Origin: Miltoncostaeales bacterium
GTDB lineage: Bacteria; Actinomycetota; Thermoleophilia; Miltoncostaeales; Miltoncostaeaceae
Length of the DNA: 35,198 nt
Reading direction: 5' to 3'
NCBI GenBank assembly: GCA_030833665.1
Contig: JAURGT010000016.1
Location: 1 to 35,198, forward strand
The notes under the pieces were generated by a model, which saw only the letters and a list, made by a program, of their open reading frames with translations, did not search any database and was not told the origin of the DNA. The position numbers and the translations under genes were made by a program. How positions within the stretch are numbered: position 1 is the first letter of the stretch; every line of letters begins with the position of its first letter. Below are positions 8,747 to 17,017 of this stretch, in pieces.

Positions 8747-8780
8747 GAAGCGGCGCCGGCCCCGCGGTCGCTGAGCCGCA

Positions 8781-10208
8781 TCAGTGCGCGGCCACGCCAT
8801 CCGGCTTCGCACCGAGCAGCCGCGGAGCCGCAAGCGAGATGATCGCCCCGGCGAGCAGAACCCCGGCCGCCACGAGCACCGCGGGGTTGAGGCCGTCAAC
8901 GTAGGCCTGCCCGCTGTCGTAGGACCCGCTCGCGGTGAAGATGGCCGTCATGACGGCGATGCCCATGGCGCCGCCGATCTCGCGGACGGTGTTGTTGGTG
9001 CCCGATGCCTTGCCGATGTCCACCTGGGGCACTGACTGCACGAGGAGGTTGGACACCGGCGCGAAGACCATCGACATGCCGAAGCCCGCGAGCAGGAAGC
9101 CGCCGAACAGGCCGAGGTATGAGATGTCGGGCGTGATGACCAGACCCATCCAGAGAAATGCCCCGGACATGATGAACAGGCCGGCCACCATGAAGGGCCG
9201 GGCCCCGATGCGGTCGCTGAAGAGCCCGGCGAGCGGCGCGATGAACATCGGCATGATCGTCCAGGGCAGCACCTTGAGCCCGGCCTCGGTGGGGCTGTCG
9301 CCCTGCACGGTCTGCAGGAACTGGGCCAGGAAGAACACCGCGCCGAACAGGCCGAAGTAGAGGCATACCGATGCGGCATTGGCCACGTTGAGCCCCCGGT
9401 TGCGGAAGAACTTGAGCGGCAGCATCGGGTGCGGGGCGCGCGACTCCCACCAGACGAAGGCCACGATGAACGCCACGCCCCCGAGCAGGGTGCCGAGGAT
9501 CTCCGGCGATCCCCACCCGGCCTCGTTGCCGCGCACGATTCCGTAGACGATGCCGAACACGCCGATGCCCGCGAGCAGCATTCCCAGGAGGTCGAGCCCG
9601 GTGTCGGGGCCGTACGACTCGCGCAGCTTCCACAGCGTGAGTCCCGCGGCCACGATGCCGATGGGCACGTTCACCCAGAAGATCCAGTGCCATGAGATGC
9701 CGTCGACGATGACGCCGCCGATCACCGGGCCGGCCGCGACGGCAAGTCCAGAGATTCCCGACCAGATGCCGATCGCGAACCCGCGCTTTCCCGGCGGGAA
9801 GGCGTCGGCGAGCAGCGTGAGCGACAGCGGCAGCACCGGTGCGGCACCGAGCCCCTGGAGCGCGCGGAAGAAGATGAGCCACTCGATGCTGGGTGCAAGC
9901 GCGCAGCCCGCGGATGCGATGGCGAAGATGAGCAGGCCGGCCGCGAATACCCGGCGCCGCCCGAAGCGGTCGCCCAGCGCCGCGCCGGTGAGCAGCAGCA
10001 CCGAGAACGCCAGCGTGTACGCGTTGACCACCCAGCCGAGGGTCTCCACCGATGCGCCGAGGTCGACGCGGATCACCGGCAGCGCGGTGGTGACCACCAG
10101 GTTGTCGAGGGTCACCATGAAGAGCCCGATGCCCGTGAGCACGAGCGCCCAGATGCGGGCTCCCTTCGACCCCGCGGCGGGGGGAGCGGGGCTGTGTGTC
10201 GACTCCAT
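8781..10208 (-). CDS. MFS drug/proton antiporter, DHA2 (EmrB/QacA-like, 14 helices)
   Basis: A 475-residue major facilitator. The N-terminal half has the DHA2 motif C region and motif A (GDRFGRRRVF) in the loop after helix 2, preceded by LDNLVVTTALPVI in helix 1, which is motif D1 of 14-helix drug exporters. The predicted helix count and length fit EmrB/QacA-type proton antiporters of the cytoplasmic membrane. The start ATG 10208 is supported by TAGCGT placed 7 bases upstream on the same strand; the longer open frame upstream is not family-like. It is convergent with the amidase gene, with a 34-base gap, and stands alone with no regulator beside it. The exported compound is unknown. Confidence 0.9.
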   Translation of the reverse strand: MESTHSPAPPAAGSKGARIWALVLTGIGLFMVTLDNLVVTTALPVIRVDLGASVETLGWVVNAYTLAFSVLLLTGAALGDRFGRRRVFAAGLLIFAIASAGCALAPSIEWLIFFRALQGLGAAPVLPLSLTLLADAFPPGKRGFAIGIWSGISGLAVAAGPVIGGVIVDGISWHWIFWVNVPIGIVAAGLTLWKLRESYGPDTGLDLLGMLLAGIGVFGIVYGIVRGNEAGWGSPEILGTLLGGVAFIVAFVWWESRAPHPMLPLKFFRNRGLNVANAASVCLYFGLFGAVFFLAQFLQTVQGDSPTEAGLKVLPWTIMPMFIAPLAGLFSDRIGARPFMVAGLFIMSGAFLWMGLVITPDISYLGLFGGFLLAGFGMSMVFAPVSNLLVQSVPQVDIGKASGTNNTVREIGGAMGIAVMTAIFTASGSYDSGQAYVDGLNPAVLVAAGVLLAGAIISLAAPRLLGAKPDGVAAH

Positions 10209-10215
10209 CGCGGGC

Positions 10216-10221
10216 ACGCTA
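10216..10221 (-). promoter_or_regulatory. Predicted -10 box (TAGCGT) for the MFS gene, leaderless
   Basis: Read on the minus strand, TAGCGT ends 7 bases before ATG 10208. A weak -35 match, ATGACC, lies 17 bases farther upstream (10239-10244). The geometry suggests a leaderless mRNA. Confidence 0.5.
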
Positions 10222-10311
10222 GTCGGTGCCCGGTCCGGGGTCATCGGGTGCCGGCGCACCCCGGGCGATCGGATTGGCCCGTACACCGATCTCGGGAGGT
10301 GCCCTGCCCGG

Positions 10312-10317
10312 TATCCT
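10312..10317 (+). promoter_or_regulatory. Predicted -10 box (TATCCT) for the CDGSH gene
   Basis: TATCCT lies about 36 bases before ATG 10354, leaving a leader of about 30 bases that carries AAGGGAG (10342-10348), a good Shine-Dalgarno 5 bases before the ATG. This gene therefore looks leadered, in contrast with most of its neighbours. Confidence 0.45.
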
Positions 10318-10353
10318 CTCCTTGCTCATGCAAGTACCTCGAAGGGAGACCCC

Positions 10354-10548
10354 ATGGCAGACAAAGCAGAGATAAGCCTCAAGGAGAATGGGCCGATCCT
10401 CGTGAGCGGCGACTTCACGCTCACCGGTGAGGACGGTCAGCCATTCACGGACCTCAACCCCACGATCGCGCTGTGCAGGTGCGGGTTGAGCGCGAACAAG
10501 CCGTTCTGCGATGGCAGCCACTCGGCCCAGGGCTGGTCGTCCAAGTAG
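10354..10548 (+). CDS. Small CDGSH-type iron-sulfur protein
   Basis: A 64-residue protein ending in a single CDGSH motif: Cys41, Cys43, Cys52 and His56 (CRCG...KPFCDGSH), the three-Cys one-His ligands of a 2Fe-2S cluster. Small bacterial CDGSH proteins are cytoplasmic; their redox or cluster-transfer role is not settled. The start is set by AAGGGAG 5 bases upstream of ATG 10354. It is a single-gene unit closed by a hairpin at 10583-10604, and is convergent with the small unknown gene. The domain identification is firm. Confidence 0.93.
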   Translation: MADKAEISLKENGPILVSGDFTLTGEDGQPFTDLNPTIALCRCGLSANKPFCDGSHSAQGWSSK

Positions 10549-10582
10549 GACGTCCTCTGTGCATTGCGTGACGCTGTAGGGC

Positions 10583-10604
10583 GGGGCCCGGGAGACCGGG
10601 CCCC
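10583..10604. terminator. Bidirectional hairpin terminator between convergent genes
   Basis: A perfect 9-bp stem (GGGGCCCGG with CCGGGCCCC) and GAGA loop lies between the stop of the CDGSH gene (+) and the stop of the small unknown gene (-). There is no U tract, as is common in GC-rich genomes. Confidence 0.75.
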
Positions 10605-10619
10605 TCGCGTATCCAGCGC

Positions 10620-10829
10620 CTAGGCGCTCGTGGTGGTGAGGCGGGCGATCTGGGACAGCCCCTCGGCGGCCACGCTCGCCTGGCCGAGCTCATCGGGGTC
10701 GCTCACGGCGATCTCACCGTGCTCGACCGCCCTCGCGAGATCGAGAGCTGCCTCGATCGCACGAAGGTGCTCGGTGGTCAGCGCCACCACCACTGCGTGC
10801 TCATCGATGCCCTGATTGCGGATTTCCAT
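10620..10829 (-). CDS. Small hypothetical protein (69 aa)
   Basis: I do not recognise this protein. It is 69 residues, acidic and probably all-helical: a segment with EHLRAIEAALDLARAVEHGE looks like an amphipathic helix, and there is no signal peptide, Cys or membrane segment. Start ATG 10829 is supported by a well-formed promoter immediately upstream (TTGAAA, 17 bases, ACCATT, 6 bases to ATG). It is divergent from the aldo/keto reductase gene and convergent with the CDGSH gene. The good promoter and the terminator-bounded stop argue that it is real rather than a chance frame. Confidence 0.65.
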   Translation of the reverse strand: MEIRNQGIDEHAVVVALTTEHLRAIEAALDLARAVEHGEIAVSDPDELGQASVAAEGLSQIARLTTTSA

Positions 10830-10835
10830 GGGCCC

Positions 10836-10864
10836 AATGGTCGCGCGTCCCGCAGGAATTTCAA
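10836..10864 (-). promoter_or_regulatory. Predicted promoter of the small hypothetical gene
   Basis: Read on the minus strand: -35 TTGAAA (10859-10864), a 17-base spacer, -10 ACCATT (10836-10841), then 6 bases to ATG 10829. Hexamer spacing is ideal, and the distance to the ATG implies a leaderless transcript. Confidence 0.55.
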
Positions 10865-10943
10865 GAGGAACGGGCATGTGCGTGGCACGGTCGCAACATG
10901 TCCGTTTCGTCACTATCTGCGGTTTTCGCGTCGCGCCAGCGAG

Positions 10944-10949
10944 TAGGTT
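10944..10949 (+). promoter_or_regulatory. Predicted -10 box (TAGGTT) for the aldo/keto reductase, leaderless
   Basis: TAGGTT lies exactly 6 bases before ATG 10956, and no Shine-Dalgarno is present. It shares a 126-base divergent region with the promoter of the small hypothetical gene. Confidence 0.55.
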
Positions 10950-10955
10950 CCCGTC

Positions 10956-11912
10956 ATGCCAGAACGCCGCCGCTTCGGATCGACCGACCTCGACGTCTCG
11001 CCCATCTGCCTCGGCACCAACGTGTTCGGGTGGACCTGCGACGAGGAGACCTCCTTTGCCGTGCTCGACGCCTATGTCGGCGCCGGCGGGAACTTCATCG
11101 ACACCGCGACCGTGTACTCCACCTGGGTTCCGGGAAACCAGGGCGGTGAGTCGGAGGCCATCATCGGCCGCTGGCTGGCCTCGCGCGGGCGCCCCGACGA
11201 CCTGGTGATCGCCACCAAGGTTGGCTACCCGGGCGACCCACACATGCGCGCCGGACTCGACAGGGAGAACGTGCGCGCTGGCATCGAGGGGTCGCTCGAG
11301 CGGCTTGGAGTCGACACCGTCGATCTCTACTACGCGCATCAGGACGACCCGGCCATTCCCCTGGCTGACGCGCTGCGCAACCTCGATGAGCTCAAGCAGG
11401 AGGGGGTCGTCAGGTTCCTTGCGGCATCCAACTACTCACCCGGACGGCTCGCCGAGGCGCTCGATGTGGCCGAGTCTGAGGGCCTCGCGCGCTTCGAGGG
11501 CTTCCAGCCGCACTTCAACCTGCTCGAGCGGGCTGACTACCAGGGCGACGGCGAGGACATCTGCGTGCGCGAGCACATCGGAGTCGCGCCCTACTTCACG
11601 CTCGCCCGCGGCTTCCTCACCGGCAAGTACCGGCCCGGCGAGGACCTGCCGCAGACGCCCCGCGCCGGGGGCATCTCGCAGGCCTACCTCAACGACCGCG
11701 GTTGGGCAATGCTGGCCGTGCTCGACGAGGTGGCGGCGGCCCACGGAGCCACTCCCGGGCAGGTGGCGCTGGCCTGGCTCATGGGGTACCCGGGAGTGGT
11801 GAGCCCCATCGCGAGCGCCACGAGCGTGGCCCAGGTGGACGAGATGATGGGCGCCCTGGGCCTCGGGTTGACAGATGATGAGTTCGCCCGGCTGGACGCC
11901 GCCGGGCGGTGA
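10956..11912 (+). CDS. Aldo/keto reductase
   Basis: A 318-residue NADPH-dependent TIM-barrel oxidoreductase. The catalytic tetrad of the family is complete: Asp49 (in FIDTATVY), Tyr54, Lys88 (IATKVG) and His128 (YYAHQDD). The C-terminal part carries the nucleotide-site pattern SPIASATSVAQVDE. Its overall pattern resembles the YajO/Tas/voltage-gated-K-channel-beta-like branch, cytoplasmic enzymes reducing aldehydes or ketones; the natural substrate is unknown. ATG 10956 follows a -10 box by 6 bases, so the mRNA is probably leaderless. It is a single gene, followed by a 228-base gap before pntAA. Confidence 0.93.
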   Translation: MPERRRFGSTDLDVSPICLGTNVFGWTCDEETSFAVLDAYVGAGGNFIDTATVYSTWVPGNQGGESEAIIGRWLASRGRPDDLVIATKVGYPGDPHMRAGLDRENVRAGIEGSLERLGVDTVDLYYAHQDDPAIPLADALRNLDELKQEGVVRFLAASNYSPGRLAEALDVAESEGLARFEGFQPHFNLLERADYQGDGEDICVREHIGVAPYFTLARGFLTGKYRPGEDLPQTPRAGGISQAYLNDRGWAMLAVLDEVAAAHGATPGQVALAWLMGYPGVVSPIASATSVAQVDEMMGALGLGLTDDEFARLDAAGR

Positions 11913-12090
11913 GCCACCACCACCACCGGGACCCCTGTCCCGCGGCGCGGGCTCGCACGTTGCATACCCGGTTGCGGTCATGTACCAATCCCCATCCTCC
12001 CGGGTCAGCGCGCGTCTTGCCGCACCCGGGTTCCTGCGTGACGCGTCCATGAACCACCGCCCGACACCAACTCCGTTTACGCCGCATCAG

Positions 12091-12102
12091 GTGGCGCGCC
12101 AC
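12091..12102. promoter_or_regulatory. 12-bp perfect palindrome upstream of pntAA
   Basis: GTGGCGCGCCAC lies 38 bases before ATG 12141 and is a perfect 12-bp palindrome, overlapping the region where the pnt promoter should be. It could be a dimeric repressor site, but palindromes of GC-only cores arise easily at this base composition. Confidence 0.3.
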
Positions 12103-12140
12103 TAGCGCGCTCGGGGCTCGGGACCGACCAGAAGAGCGAG

Positions 12141-13388
12141 ATGGCAACAACCGACACGCTGCGCATGGTCATCGGGGTACCGCGAGAGAACCGGGCGGGT
12201 GAGACCCGCGTCGCGCTCTCCCCGACCGCGCTTCCCCAGCTGACCAAGGCGGGCTTCGAGATCATCGTCGAGTCGGGCGCGGGTGACGCGGCCGGCTACC
12301 CGGACGCCGCGTTCACCGATCGCGGCGCGCGCATCGGCACCCGCGACGACGCCTTCGGCGCCGACGTCCTGGTGCAGGTGAACGTCATGGACGGCGACGC
12401 ATCGTGCAGCGATCTGGGCAAGCTGCGGCAGGGCCAAGTGGTGGTGGGCTCGGTCGCGCCGTTCGCGCGGCCCGAGCTGGTGAACGCAGTCGGCGCCACG
12501 GGCGCCACGTTGTTCGCCCTTGAGCTCGTGCCGCGCACCACGCGCGCGCAGTCGATGGACATCCTGTCCTCGCAGGCGGCAGTGGCGGGCTACAAGGCCG
12601 TGATCATCGCGGCCGACAAGCTGCCCCGCATGTTCCCGCTTCTCACCACGGCGGCCGGCACCATCGCCCCCGCAAAGGTGTTCGTGATCGGAGCCGGCGT
12701 GGCGGGCCTCGCGGCCATCGCCAACTCGCGCCGCCTCGGCGCGCTCGTCGAGGCCTACGACGTACGCCCCGCCGCACGCGAGGAGGTCGAGTCGCTCGGC
12801 GCCCGGTTCGTGGAGCTTCCGCTCGAGACCGGCCAGGAGGAGGGCTCCGGCGGCTACGCCAAGCAGCTCTCCGAGGACACCATCCGCAAGCAGCAGGAGC
12901 TCATGGCCAAGACCGTCGCCGGCAGCGACGTGGTCATCACCACCGCGCAGGTACAGGGCAGCACCGCCCCGGTCATCGTCACCACCGAGATGGTGAAGCA
13001 GATGGCCCCGGGCTCGGTGATCGTCGACCTCGCCGCCGAGCAGGGCGGCAACTGCGAGCCCACCGTCGCCGGCGAGACCATCGACGTGGACGGCGTTCAG
13101 GTGATCGGCGTGGTCAACCTGCCGGGCACCATCCCGGTGCACTCGAGCCAGCTCTTCGGCAAGAACGTCGCCAACTTCGTGACCCTCATGGTCGTCGACG
13201 GCGCGGTGGACGTGGGCGTGGACGACGACGTCATCAAGGAGAGCGTCGTGGCCAAGGGCGGCGACGTGGTGAACAACCGCGTGCGCGAGGCCCTTGGCAT
13301 GGAGAAGCTGCCCGAGCCGGAGCCTCCTGCGCCGGACCCCGAGCCCGAGTCCGAGGAAACCCCGGCTGCTGAGGAGGCCGCCAAGTGA
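12141..13388 (+). CDS. pntAA: Proton-translocating NAD(P)+ transhydrogenase, alpha subunit part 1 (domain I)
   Basis: A 415-residue NAD(H)-binding domain I of transhydrogenase, related to alanine dehydrogenase: IGVPRENRAGETRVALSP near the N-terminus and the NAD fold GAGVAGL at about 184-190 with an acidic residue after the next strand (EAYDVRP). The C-terminal 25 residues are a Pro/Glu-rich tail. With PntAB and PntB it couples hydride transfer between NADH and NADP+ to proton movement and supplies NADPH. The split alpha subunit (domain I separate from its membrane part) is the arrangement of many alphaproteobacteria and actinobacteria. ATG 12141 is preceded by a purine-rich AGAAGAGCGAG. The stop overlaps pntAB by 4 bases. 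Confidence 0.96.
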   Translation: MATTDTLRMVIGVPRENRAGETRVALSPTALPQLTKAGFEIIVESGAGDAAGYPDAAFTDRGARIGTRDDAFGADVLVQVNVMDGDASCSDLGKLRQGQVVVGSVAPFARPELVNAVGATGATLFALELVPRTTRAQSMDILSSQAAVAGYKAVIIAADKLPRMFPLLTTAAGTIAPAKVFVIGAGVAGLAAIANSRRLGALVEAYDVRPAAREEVESLGARFVELPLETGQEEGSGGYAKQLSEDTIRKQQELMAKTVAGSDVVITTAQVQGSTAPVIVTTEMVKQMAPGSVIVDLAAEQGGNCEPTVAGETIDVDGVQVIGVVNLPGTIPVHSSQLFGKNVANFVTLMVVDGAVDVGVDDDVIKESVVAKGGDVVNNRVREALGMEKLPEPEPPAPDPEPESEETPAAEEAAK

Positions 13389-13720
13389 ACGTCAGCGTCG
13401 AGTTCATCATGACGGGGCTCTTCGTGTTCGCCCTGGCCGGATTCCTCGGCTTCGAGACGATCCGTCGCGTCCCGCGCCTGCTGCACACCCCGCTCATGGC
13501 GCTCACCAACGCCCTCTCGGCGATCTCCCTGGTGGGCTCCATCGTGGTGCTGGGCGGCCAGTACACCGCGTACACGACGATCCTCGGCTTTGTGGCCGTG
13601 ATCGCCTCGATGATCAACGTGGTCGGCGGATTCCTCATCACCGACAAGATGCTGAAGATGTTCAAGCCGCGGGAGAAGCCCAAGAAGCCCGAGGCGGCTG
13701 AGGCGGAGGCGTCGTCGTGA
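13385..13720 (+). CDS. pntAB: Transhydrogenase alpha subunit part 2 (membrane segment)
   Basis: A 111-residue membrane protein with three hydrophobic helices, containing the PntAB signature VPRLLHTPLMALTNALSAI. It forms part of the proton channel (domain II) with PntB. The GTG start overlaps the pntAA stop as GTGA, and its stop overlaps pntB in the same way. A lysine/glutamate-rich C-terminal tail (REKPKKPEAAEAEA) extends beyond the last helix. Confidence 0.95.
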   Translation: MNVSVEFIMTGLFVFALAGFLGFETIRRVPRLLHTPLMALTNALSAISLVGSIVVLGGQYTAYTTILGFVAVIASMINVVGGFLITDKMLKMFKPREKPKKPEAAEAEASS

Positions 13721-15177
13721 CCGAACTCCTCCCGATGGCAACGTCGTTCTTCCCGGACCCCAGCACCGACACCGGCCTGTACATCCTCATCAGCCTGTTC
13801 TACCTGGTGGGCGCGATCGGCTTCGTGCTGTCGCTGAAGTGGATGTCCGACGCCAAGACCGCCCGCAAGGGAATCTTTGCCGGCGAGATCGGCTTCGTCC
13901 TCGCGATCATCGGCACGCTGCTGCTGCCGGTCATCACCACCACCGGCTACATCTACATCGCGGTCGCGATGCTCATCGGTGCCGCCATCGGCGTGCCGCT
14001 GGGCCTGCTCGTGCCCATGACCGCCATGCCGCAGCGAATCGCGCTGTCGCACGCATTCGGCGCCCTCGCCGCGGGCCTCGTGGGTATCGCCAAGTACTAC
14101 GACGCCACGCCCGACATCAACTGGTTCGTGATGGCGGTGCTCGGCATCGAGATCACGCTGGGTGCCCTCGTCTTCACCGGCTCGCTCATGGCGGCCGGGA
14201 AGCTGCAGGAGGTCAAGTGGCTCGCGCAGCGGCCCATCGTCTTCCCGCTGCAGAAGACCCTCAACTTCGCCGTGCTGGGCCTCGCGGTCCTGATGGTGGT
14301 CATCCTCGCCGTCGACCCGTCGCAGGTGTGGGCGATCCCGGTCATCATCGTGGCCGGACTGGCCTTCGGGGTGCTGCTCATCATCCCGATCGGCGGCGCC
14401 GACATGCCCACGGTCATCGCGCTCCTGAACTCCTACGCCGGCATCGCAGCCGCGCTCCTCGGATTCGTGCTCGAGAACAACCTGCTGATCGTGGCGGGTG
14501 CCCTCGACGGCATGTCGGGGCTCATCCTCTCGATCATCATGTGCCGCGCCATGAACCGGTCGTTCCGGAACGTCCTCTTCGGGGCATTCGGGGCCACCGA
14601 GGCCGAGTGGAGCGACCAGGAGGCTGGCTCCATCCGCAGCGCCTCATTCGATGAGGCCGGGGACATCCTGAAGAACTCCCGCCTCGTGGTGATCGTGCCG
14701 GGCTACGGCATGGCGGTGGCGCAGGCGCAGCACAAGGTGCGCGAACTCGCGGACACGCTCGAGAAGGAAGGCGTGGAGGTCAAGTACGCCATCCATCCGG
14801 TGGCCGGCCGCATGCCGGGGCACATGAACGTGCTCCTCGCCGAGGCCAACGTGCCGTACGAGCAGCTGATCGACATGGAGGAGATCAACCCCGAGTTCCC
14901 GCAGGTGGACGTGGTGCTCGTGCTGGGCGCGAACGACGTGGTCAACCCGGCCGCCCGTCACGACCAGAAGAGCCCCATCTACGGCATGCCGATCCTCGAC
15001 GTCGACAAGGCGGCGTCGGTGATGGTGGTCAAGCGATCGATGCGCCCGGGCTTCGCCGGGGTTGAGAACGAGCTCTTCTTCAACGAGAAGACCCTCATGG
15101 TGTTCGGCGACGCCAAGGACGTCATGGGCGAGCTGATCACCGAGATCTCGGGGAATCGGGACTCCATCAACGTGTGA
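13717..15177 (+). CDS. pntB: Transhydrogenase beta subunit (membrane domain plus NADP-binding domain III)
   Basis: A 486-residue PntB. The first 290 or so residues hold eight or nine helices of domain II, including the GGADMPTVIALLNSYAG segment conserved in the family. The C-terminal domain III binds NADP(H) with PGYGMAVAQAQ (about 328-338) and GANDVVNP (about 404-411), plus the lid Lys-Arg region VKRSM. It starts at GTG 13717, overlapping the pntAB stop by 4 bases, so the three genes are translationally coupled. The operon ends at a strong hairpin terminator 37 bases downstream. Confidence 0.96.
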   Translation: MTELLPMATSFFPDPSTDTGLYILISLFYLVGAIGFVLSLKWMSDAKTARKGIFAGEIGFVLAIIGTLLLPVITTTGYIYIAVAMLIGAAIGVPLGLLVPMTAMPQRIALSHAFGALAAGLVGIAKYYDATPDINWFVMAVLGIEITLGALVFTGSLMAAGKLQEVKWLAQRPIVFPLQKTLNFAVLGLAVLMVVILAVDPSQVWAIPVIIVAGLAFGVLLIIPIGGADMPTVIALLNSYAGIAAALLGFVLENNLLIVAGALDGMSGLILSIIMCRAMNRSFRNVLFGAFGATEAEWSDQEAGSIRSASFDEAGDILKNSRLVVIVPGYGMAVAQAQHKVRELADTLEKEGVEVKYAIHPVAGRMPGHMNVLLAEANVPYEQLIDMEEINPEFPQVDVVLVLGANDVVNPAARHDQKSPIYGMPILDVDKAASVMVVKRSMRPGFAGVENELFFNEKTLMVFGDAKDVMGELITEISGNRDSINV

Positions 15178-15214
15178 CGGATTCCGGCGCTGCGCGCCGC
15201 CCCGTGGTTCCGCC

Positions 15215-15241
15215 CGACCCCCGGCAACGCGCCGGGGGTCG
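15215..15241 (+). terminator. Rho-independent terminator of the pnt operon
   Basis: A perfect 11-bp stem (CGACCCCCGGC with GCCGGGGGTCG) around the loop AACGC, followed by GCGTTTGG. It lies between pntB and the next promoter in the same direction. Confidence 0.85.
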
Positions 15242-15249
15242 GCGTTTGG

Positions 15250-15255
15250 TAGGAC
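15250..15255 (+). promoter_or_regulatory. Possible -10 box (TAGGAC) for the SDR gene
   Basis: TAGGAC lies 6 bases before ATG 15262, the same geometry as other leaderless starts here, though the final base is C rather than T. No Shine-Dalgarno precedes the ATG. Confidence 0.4.
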
Positions 15256-15261
15256 TCGCCC

Positions 15262-16050
15262 ATGGCCGATCGCCCGCCCCTGCCCGAGCTCATCTCACTG
15301 AAGGGGAAGGTGGCGCTGGTCACCGGGTCTGGTAGGGGCATCGGACGCGCCATCGCACTGCGGCTCGCCGATGCCGGCGCAGCCGTGGCGGTGTCCGATC
15401 TGGAGGCAGATACCGCGGAGTCGGTGGCCGCCGAGATCCGCGATGGGGGCGGCACGGCCCTCGCGGTGGCCGCTGATGTGTCCGACGAGGCCGCGGTCAA
15501 GTCGCTGGTGCGCGCGTGCACTGATGAGCTTGGCGGGATCGACGTGGTTGCGAACAACGCCGGCATCTTTCCCCCGTGCCCCGTGCTCGGCATGGAGACC
15601 GCCGTGTTCGACAGGGTGATGGCGGTGAATCTGCGCGGCGTGTTCCTGTGCACTCGCGAGGCGGCGGCCGCGATGGTGGAGCAGGGCCGCGCGGGCGCGA
15701 TCATCAACGTCACGTCGATCGACGCCCTGCACCCCTCGATGGTCGGGCTCGCGCACTACGACGCGTCGAAGCATGCGGTGTGGGGCTTCACGAAGAACGT
15801 GGCACTTGAGCTGGCCCCCCACGGCATCCGCGTGAACGCCGTGGCGCCGGGTGGGGTGCTCACGCCGGGCGTGGAGGAGATGGGTGCCGGATCTGCCGAG
15901 GCCGTGGCGGCATTCAGCGCCCGAATCCCCGAGGGCCGCATGGGCGACCCCGATGACATCGCCCGAGCGGTGCTCTTCCTGGCCTCCGACCTGTCCACCT
16001 ACGTCACCGGCGCGCAGATCGTGGTGGACGGAGGCGTGCTGCTTACCTGA
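15262..16050 (+). CDS. Short-chain dehydrogenase/reductase, classical type
   Basis: A 262-residue classical SDR: cofactor motif TGSGRGIG (21-28), NNAG (98-101), catalytic Ser152, Tyr166 and Lys170 (YDASK), and a C-terminal TGAQIVVDGG typical of FabG-like oxidoreductases. Asp46 at the end of the second strand (VSDLEAD) favours NAD(H) over NADP(H). It is cytoplasmic; the substrate is unknown, and the divergent N-terminus (ten residues before the fold) gives no hint. It lies between the pnt terminator and the spermidine-synthase-like gene, which has its own promoter, so it is probably monocistronic. Confidence 0.92.
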   Translation: MADRPPLPELISLKGKVALVTGSGRGIGRAIALRLADAGAAVAVSDLEADTAESVAAEIRDGGGTALAVAADVSDEAAVKSLVRACTDELGGIDVVANNAGIFPPCPVLGMETAVFDRVMAVNLRGVFLCTREAAAAMVEQGRAGAIINVTSIDALHPSMVGLAHYDASKHAVWGFTKNVALELAPHGIRVNAVAPGGVLTPGVEEMGAGSAEAVAAFSARIPEGRMGDPDDIARAVLFLASDLSTYVTGAQIVVDGGVLLT

Positions 16051-16095
16051 GCGGCGGCTGGATCCGGAGCGGTAGGTGCCGCGGTGGCCGGCGCC

Positions 16096-16124
16096 TTTGC
16101 CACAGGCGGGCCTCCCGCCACAAT
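16096..16124 (+). promoter_or_regulatory. Predicted promoter of the spermidine-synthase-like gene
   Basis: -35 TTTGCC (16096-16101), 17-base spacer, -10 CACAAT (16119-16124), then 6 bases to ATG 16131. Both hexamers diverge from consensus, but the spacing is right and the distance to the ATG implies a leaderless mRNA. Confidence 0.45.
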
Positions 16125-16130
16125 GCGCCT

Positions 16131-17012
16131 ATGAGGGCTCCTCCGGCACCGGCGTATCCGATCGTTGCGGATTACGTGACGATCGAGATACGGGCCGATC
16201 GCGATGCCGAGCATCCCGGGGGGCGACTGCTGCTCATGGACGGGGTGGAGGCCAGCCATGTGGATCTGGTCGACCCCACGCGCATTCGCTTCGAGTACCT
16301 GCGCCACCTTGTGGGCGTGATCGACGCAATGTTCCCGGCGCGTGATTCCCTCGAGGCGCTGCAGGTAGGCGGGGGGCCATGCACGCTGGCCCGCTACCTC
16401 GTGGCCACGCGCCGCCGCGCCCGCGTGACAGTGGTGGAGCGCGACGCCGGGGTGGTGCAGGCATCGCGCGACCACCTGATGCTCGATGATGTGCCGCGGC
16501 TCGAGGTCCGGGTGGGCGATGGGCGGCCGGCGATCGCCCACCTGCCCGACGACGCGCTCGACCTGGTCGTGGTGGATGCCTTCATCGGGCTCCTGGTGCC
16601 GCATGCGCTCTCGACGGCGGAGTTCATCGCTGAGGTGCACCGCGTTCTGCGCCCCGGGGGCCTGCACGCGATGAACCTCATCGACGTCGAATCCCTGGGC
16701 CTGGCCCGCGCCGTGGCCGCCGGGATGGCGGACGAATACGCCTCGGTGGCGTTGCTGGCCGAGCCCGCGGTGCTGGAGCACCGCACCTCGGGAAACCTGC
16801 TGCTGCTCGCCAGCGACCGCCCGCTGCCGCCCGAGGCCACGGGGCGCGCCCTCGCGCGCGATGCTGCGCCATGGGAGGCCCGGACAGGGCGCGCCCTGTC
16901 CCGCATGGTCGACGGGCACCCCCCGCTTCGCGACGGCGTGCTGCCCACGCACGACCTTGCGCGCCTCGCCCCCCTCTGGGGTCGCGTGAAGCAGGCTCCC
17001 CCTCCGGGGTAG
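16131..17012 (+). CDS. Spermidine-synthase-like SAM-fold protein
   Basis: A 293-residue Rossmann-fold protein of the spermidine synthase/methyltransferase superfamily. Glycine-rich motif I is VGGGPC (79-84), Glu103 ends the next strand for the ribose, GDGR (129-132) is the adenine loop, and VDAFIGLLVPHALSTAEF follows the pattern of spermidine-synthase-like proteins. The catalytic Asp of true aminopropyltransferases may be Asp149, but the putrescine-binding N-terminal hairpin is not clearly recognisable, so I call it spermidine-synthase-like rather than SpeE. It is cytoplasmic. Its stop is 5 bases from that of the convergent amine oxidase gene. Confidence 0.8.
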   Translation: MRAPPAPAYPIVADYVTIEIRADRDAEHPGGRLLLMDGVEASHVDLVDPTRIRFEYLRHLVGVIDAMFPARDSLEALQVGGGPCTLARYLVATRRRARVTVVERDAGVVQASRDHLMLDDVPRLEVRVGDGRPAIAHLPDDALDLVVVDAFIGLLVPHALSTAEFIAEVHRVLRPGGLHAMNLIDVESLGLARAVAAGMADEYASVALLAEPAVLEHRTSGNLLLLASDRPLPPEATGRALARDAAPWEARTGRALSRMVDGHPPLRDGVLPTHDLARLAPLWGRVKQAPPPG

Positions 17013-17017
17013 ATCGG

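Noticed and set aside
11913-12090. Possible RNA structure (CCCGGGT...ACCCGGG and GGGAC...GTCCC inverted repeats) between the aldo/keto reductase and pntAA.
   Set aside because: Stems of 5-7 bp in GC-rich DNA are expected by chance, and they do not form one coherent structure.
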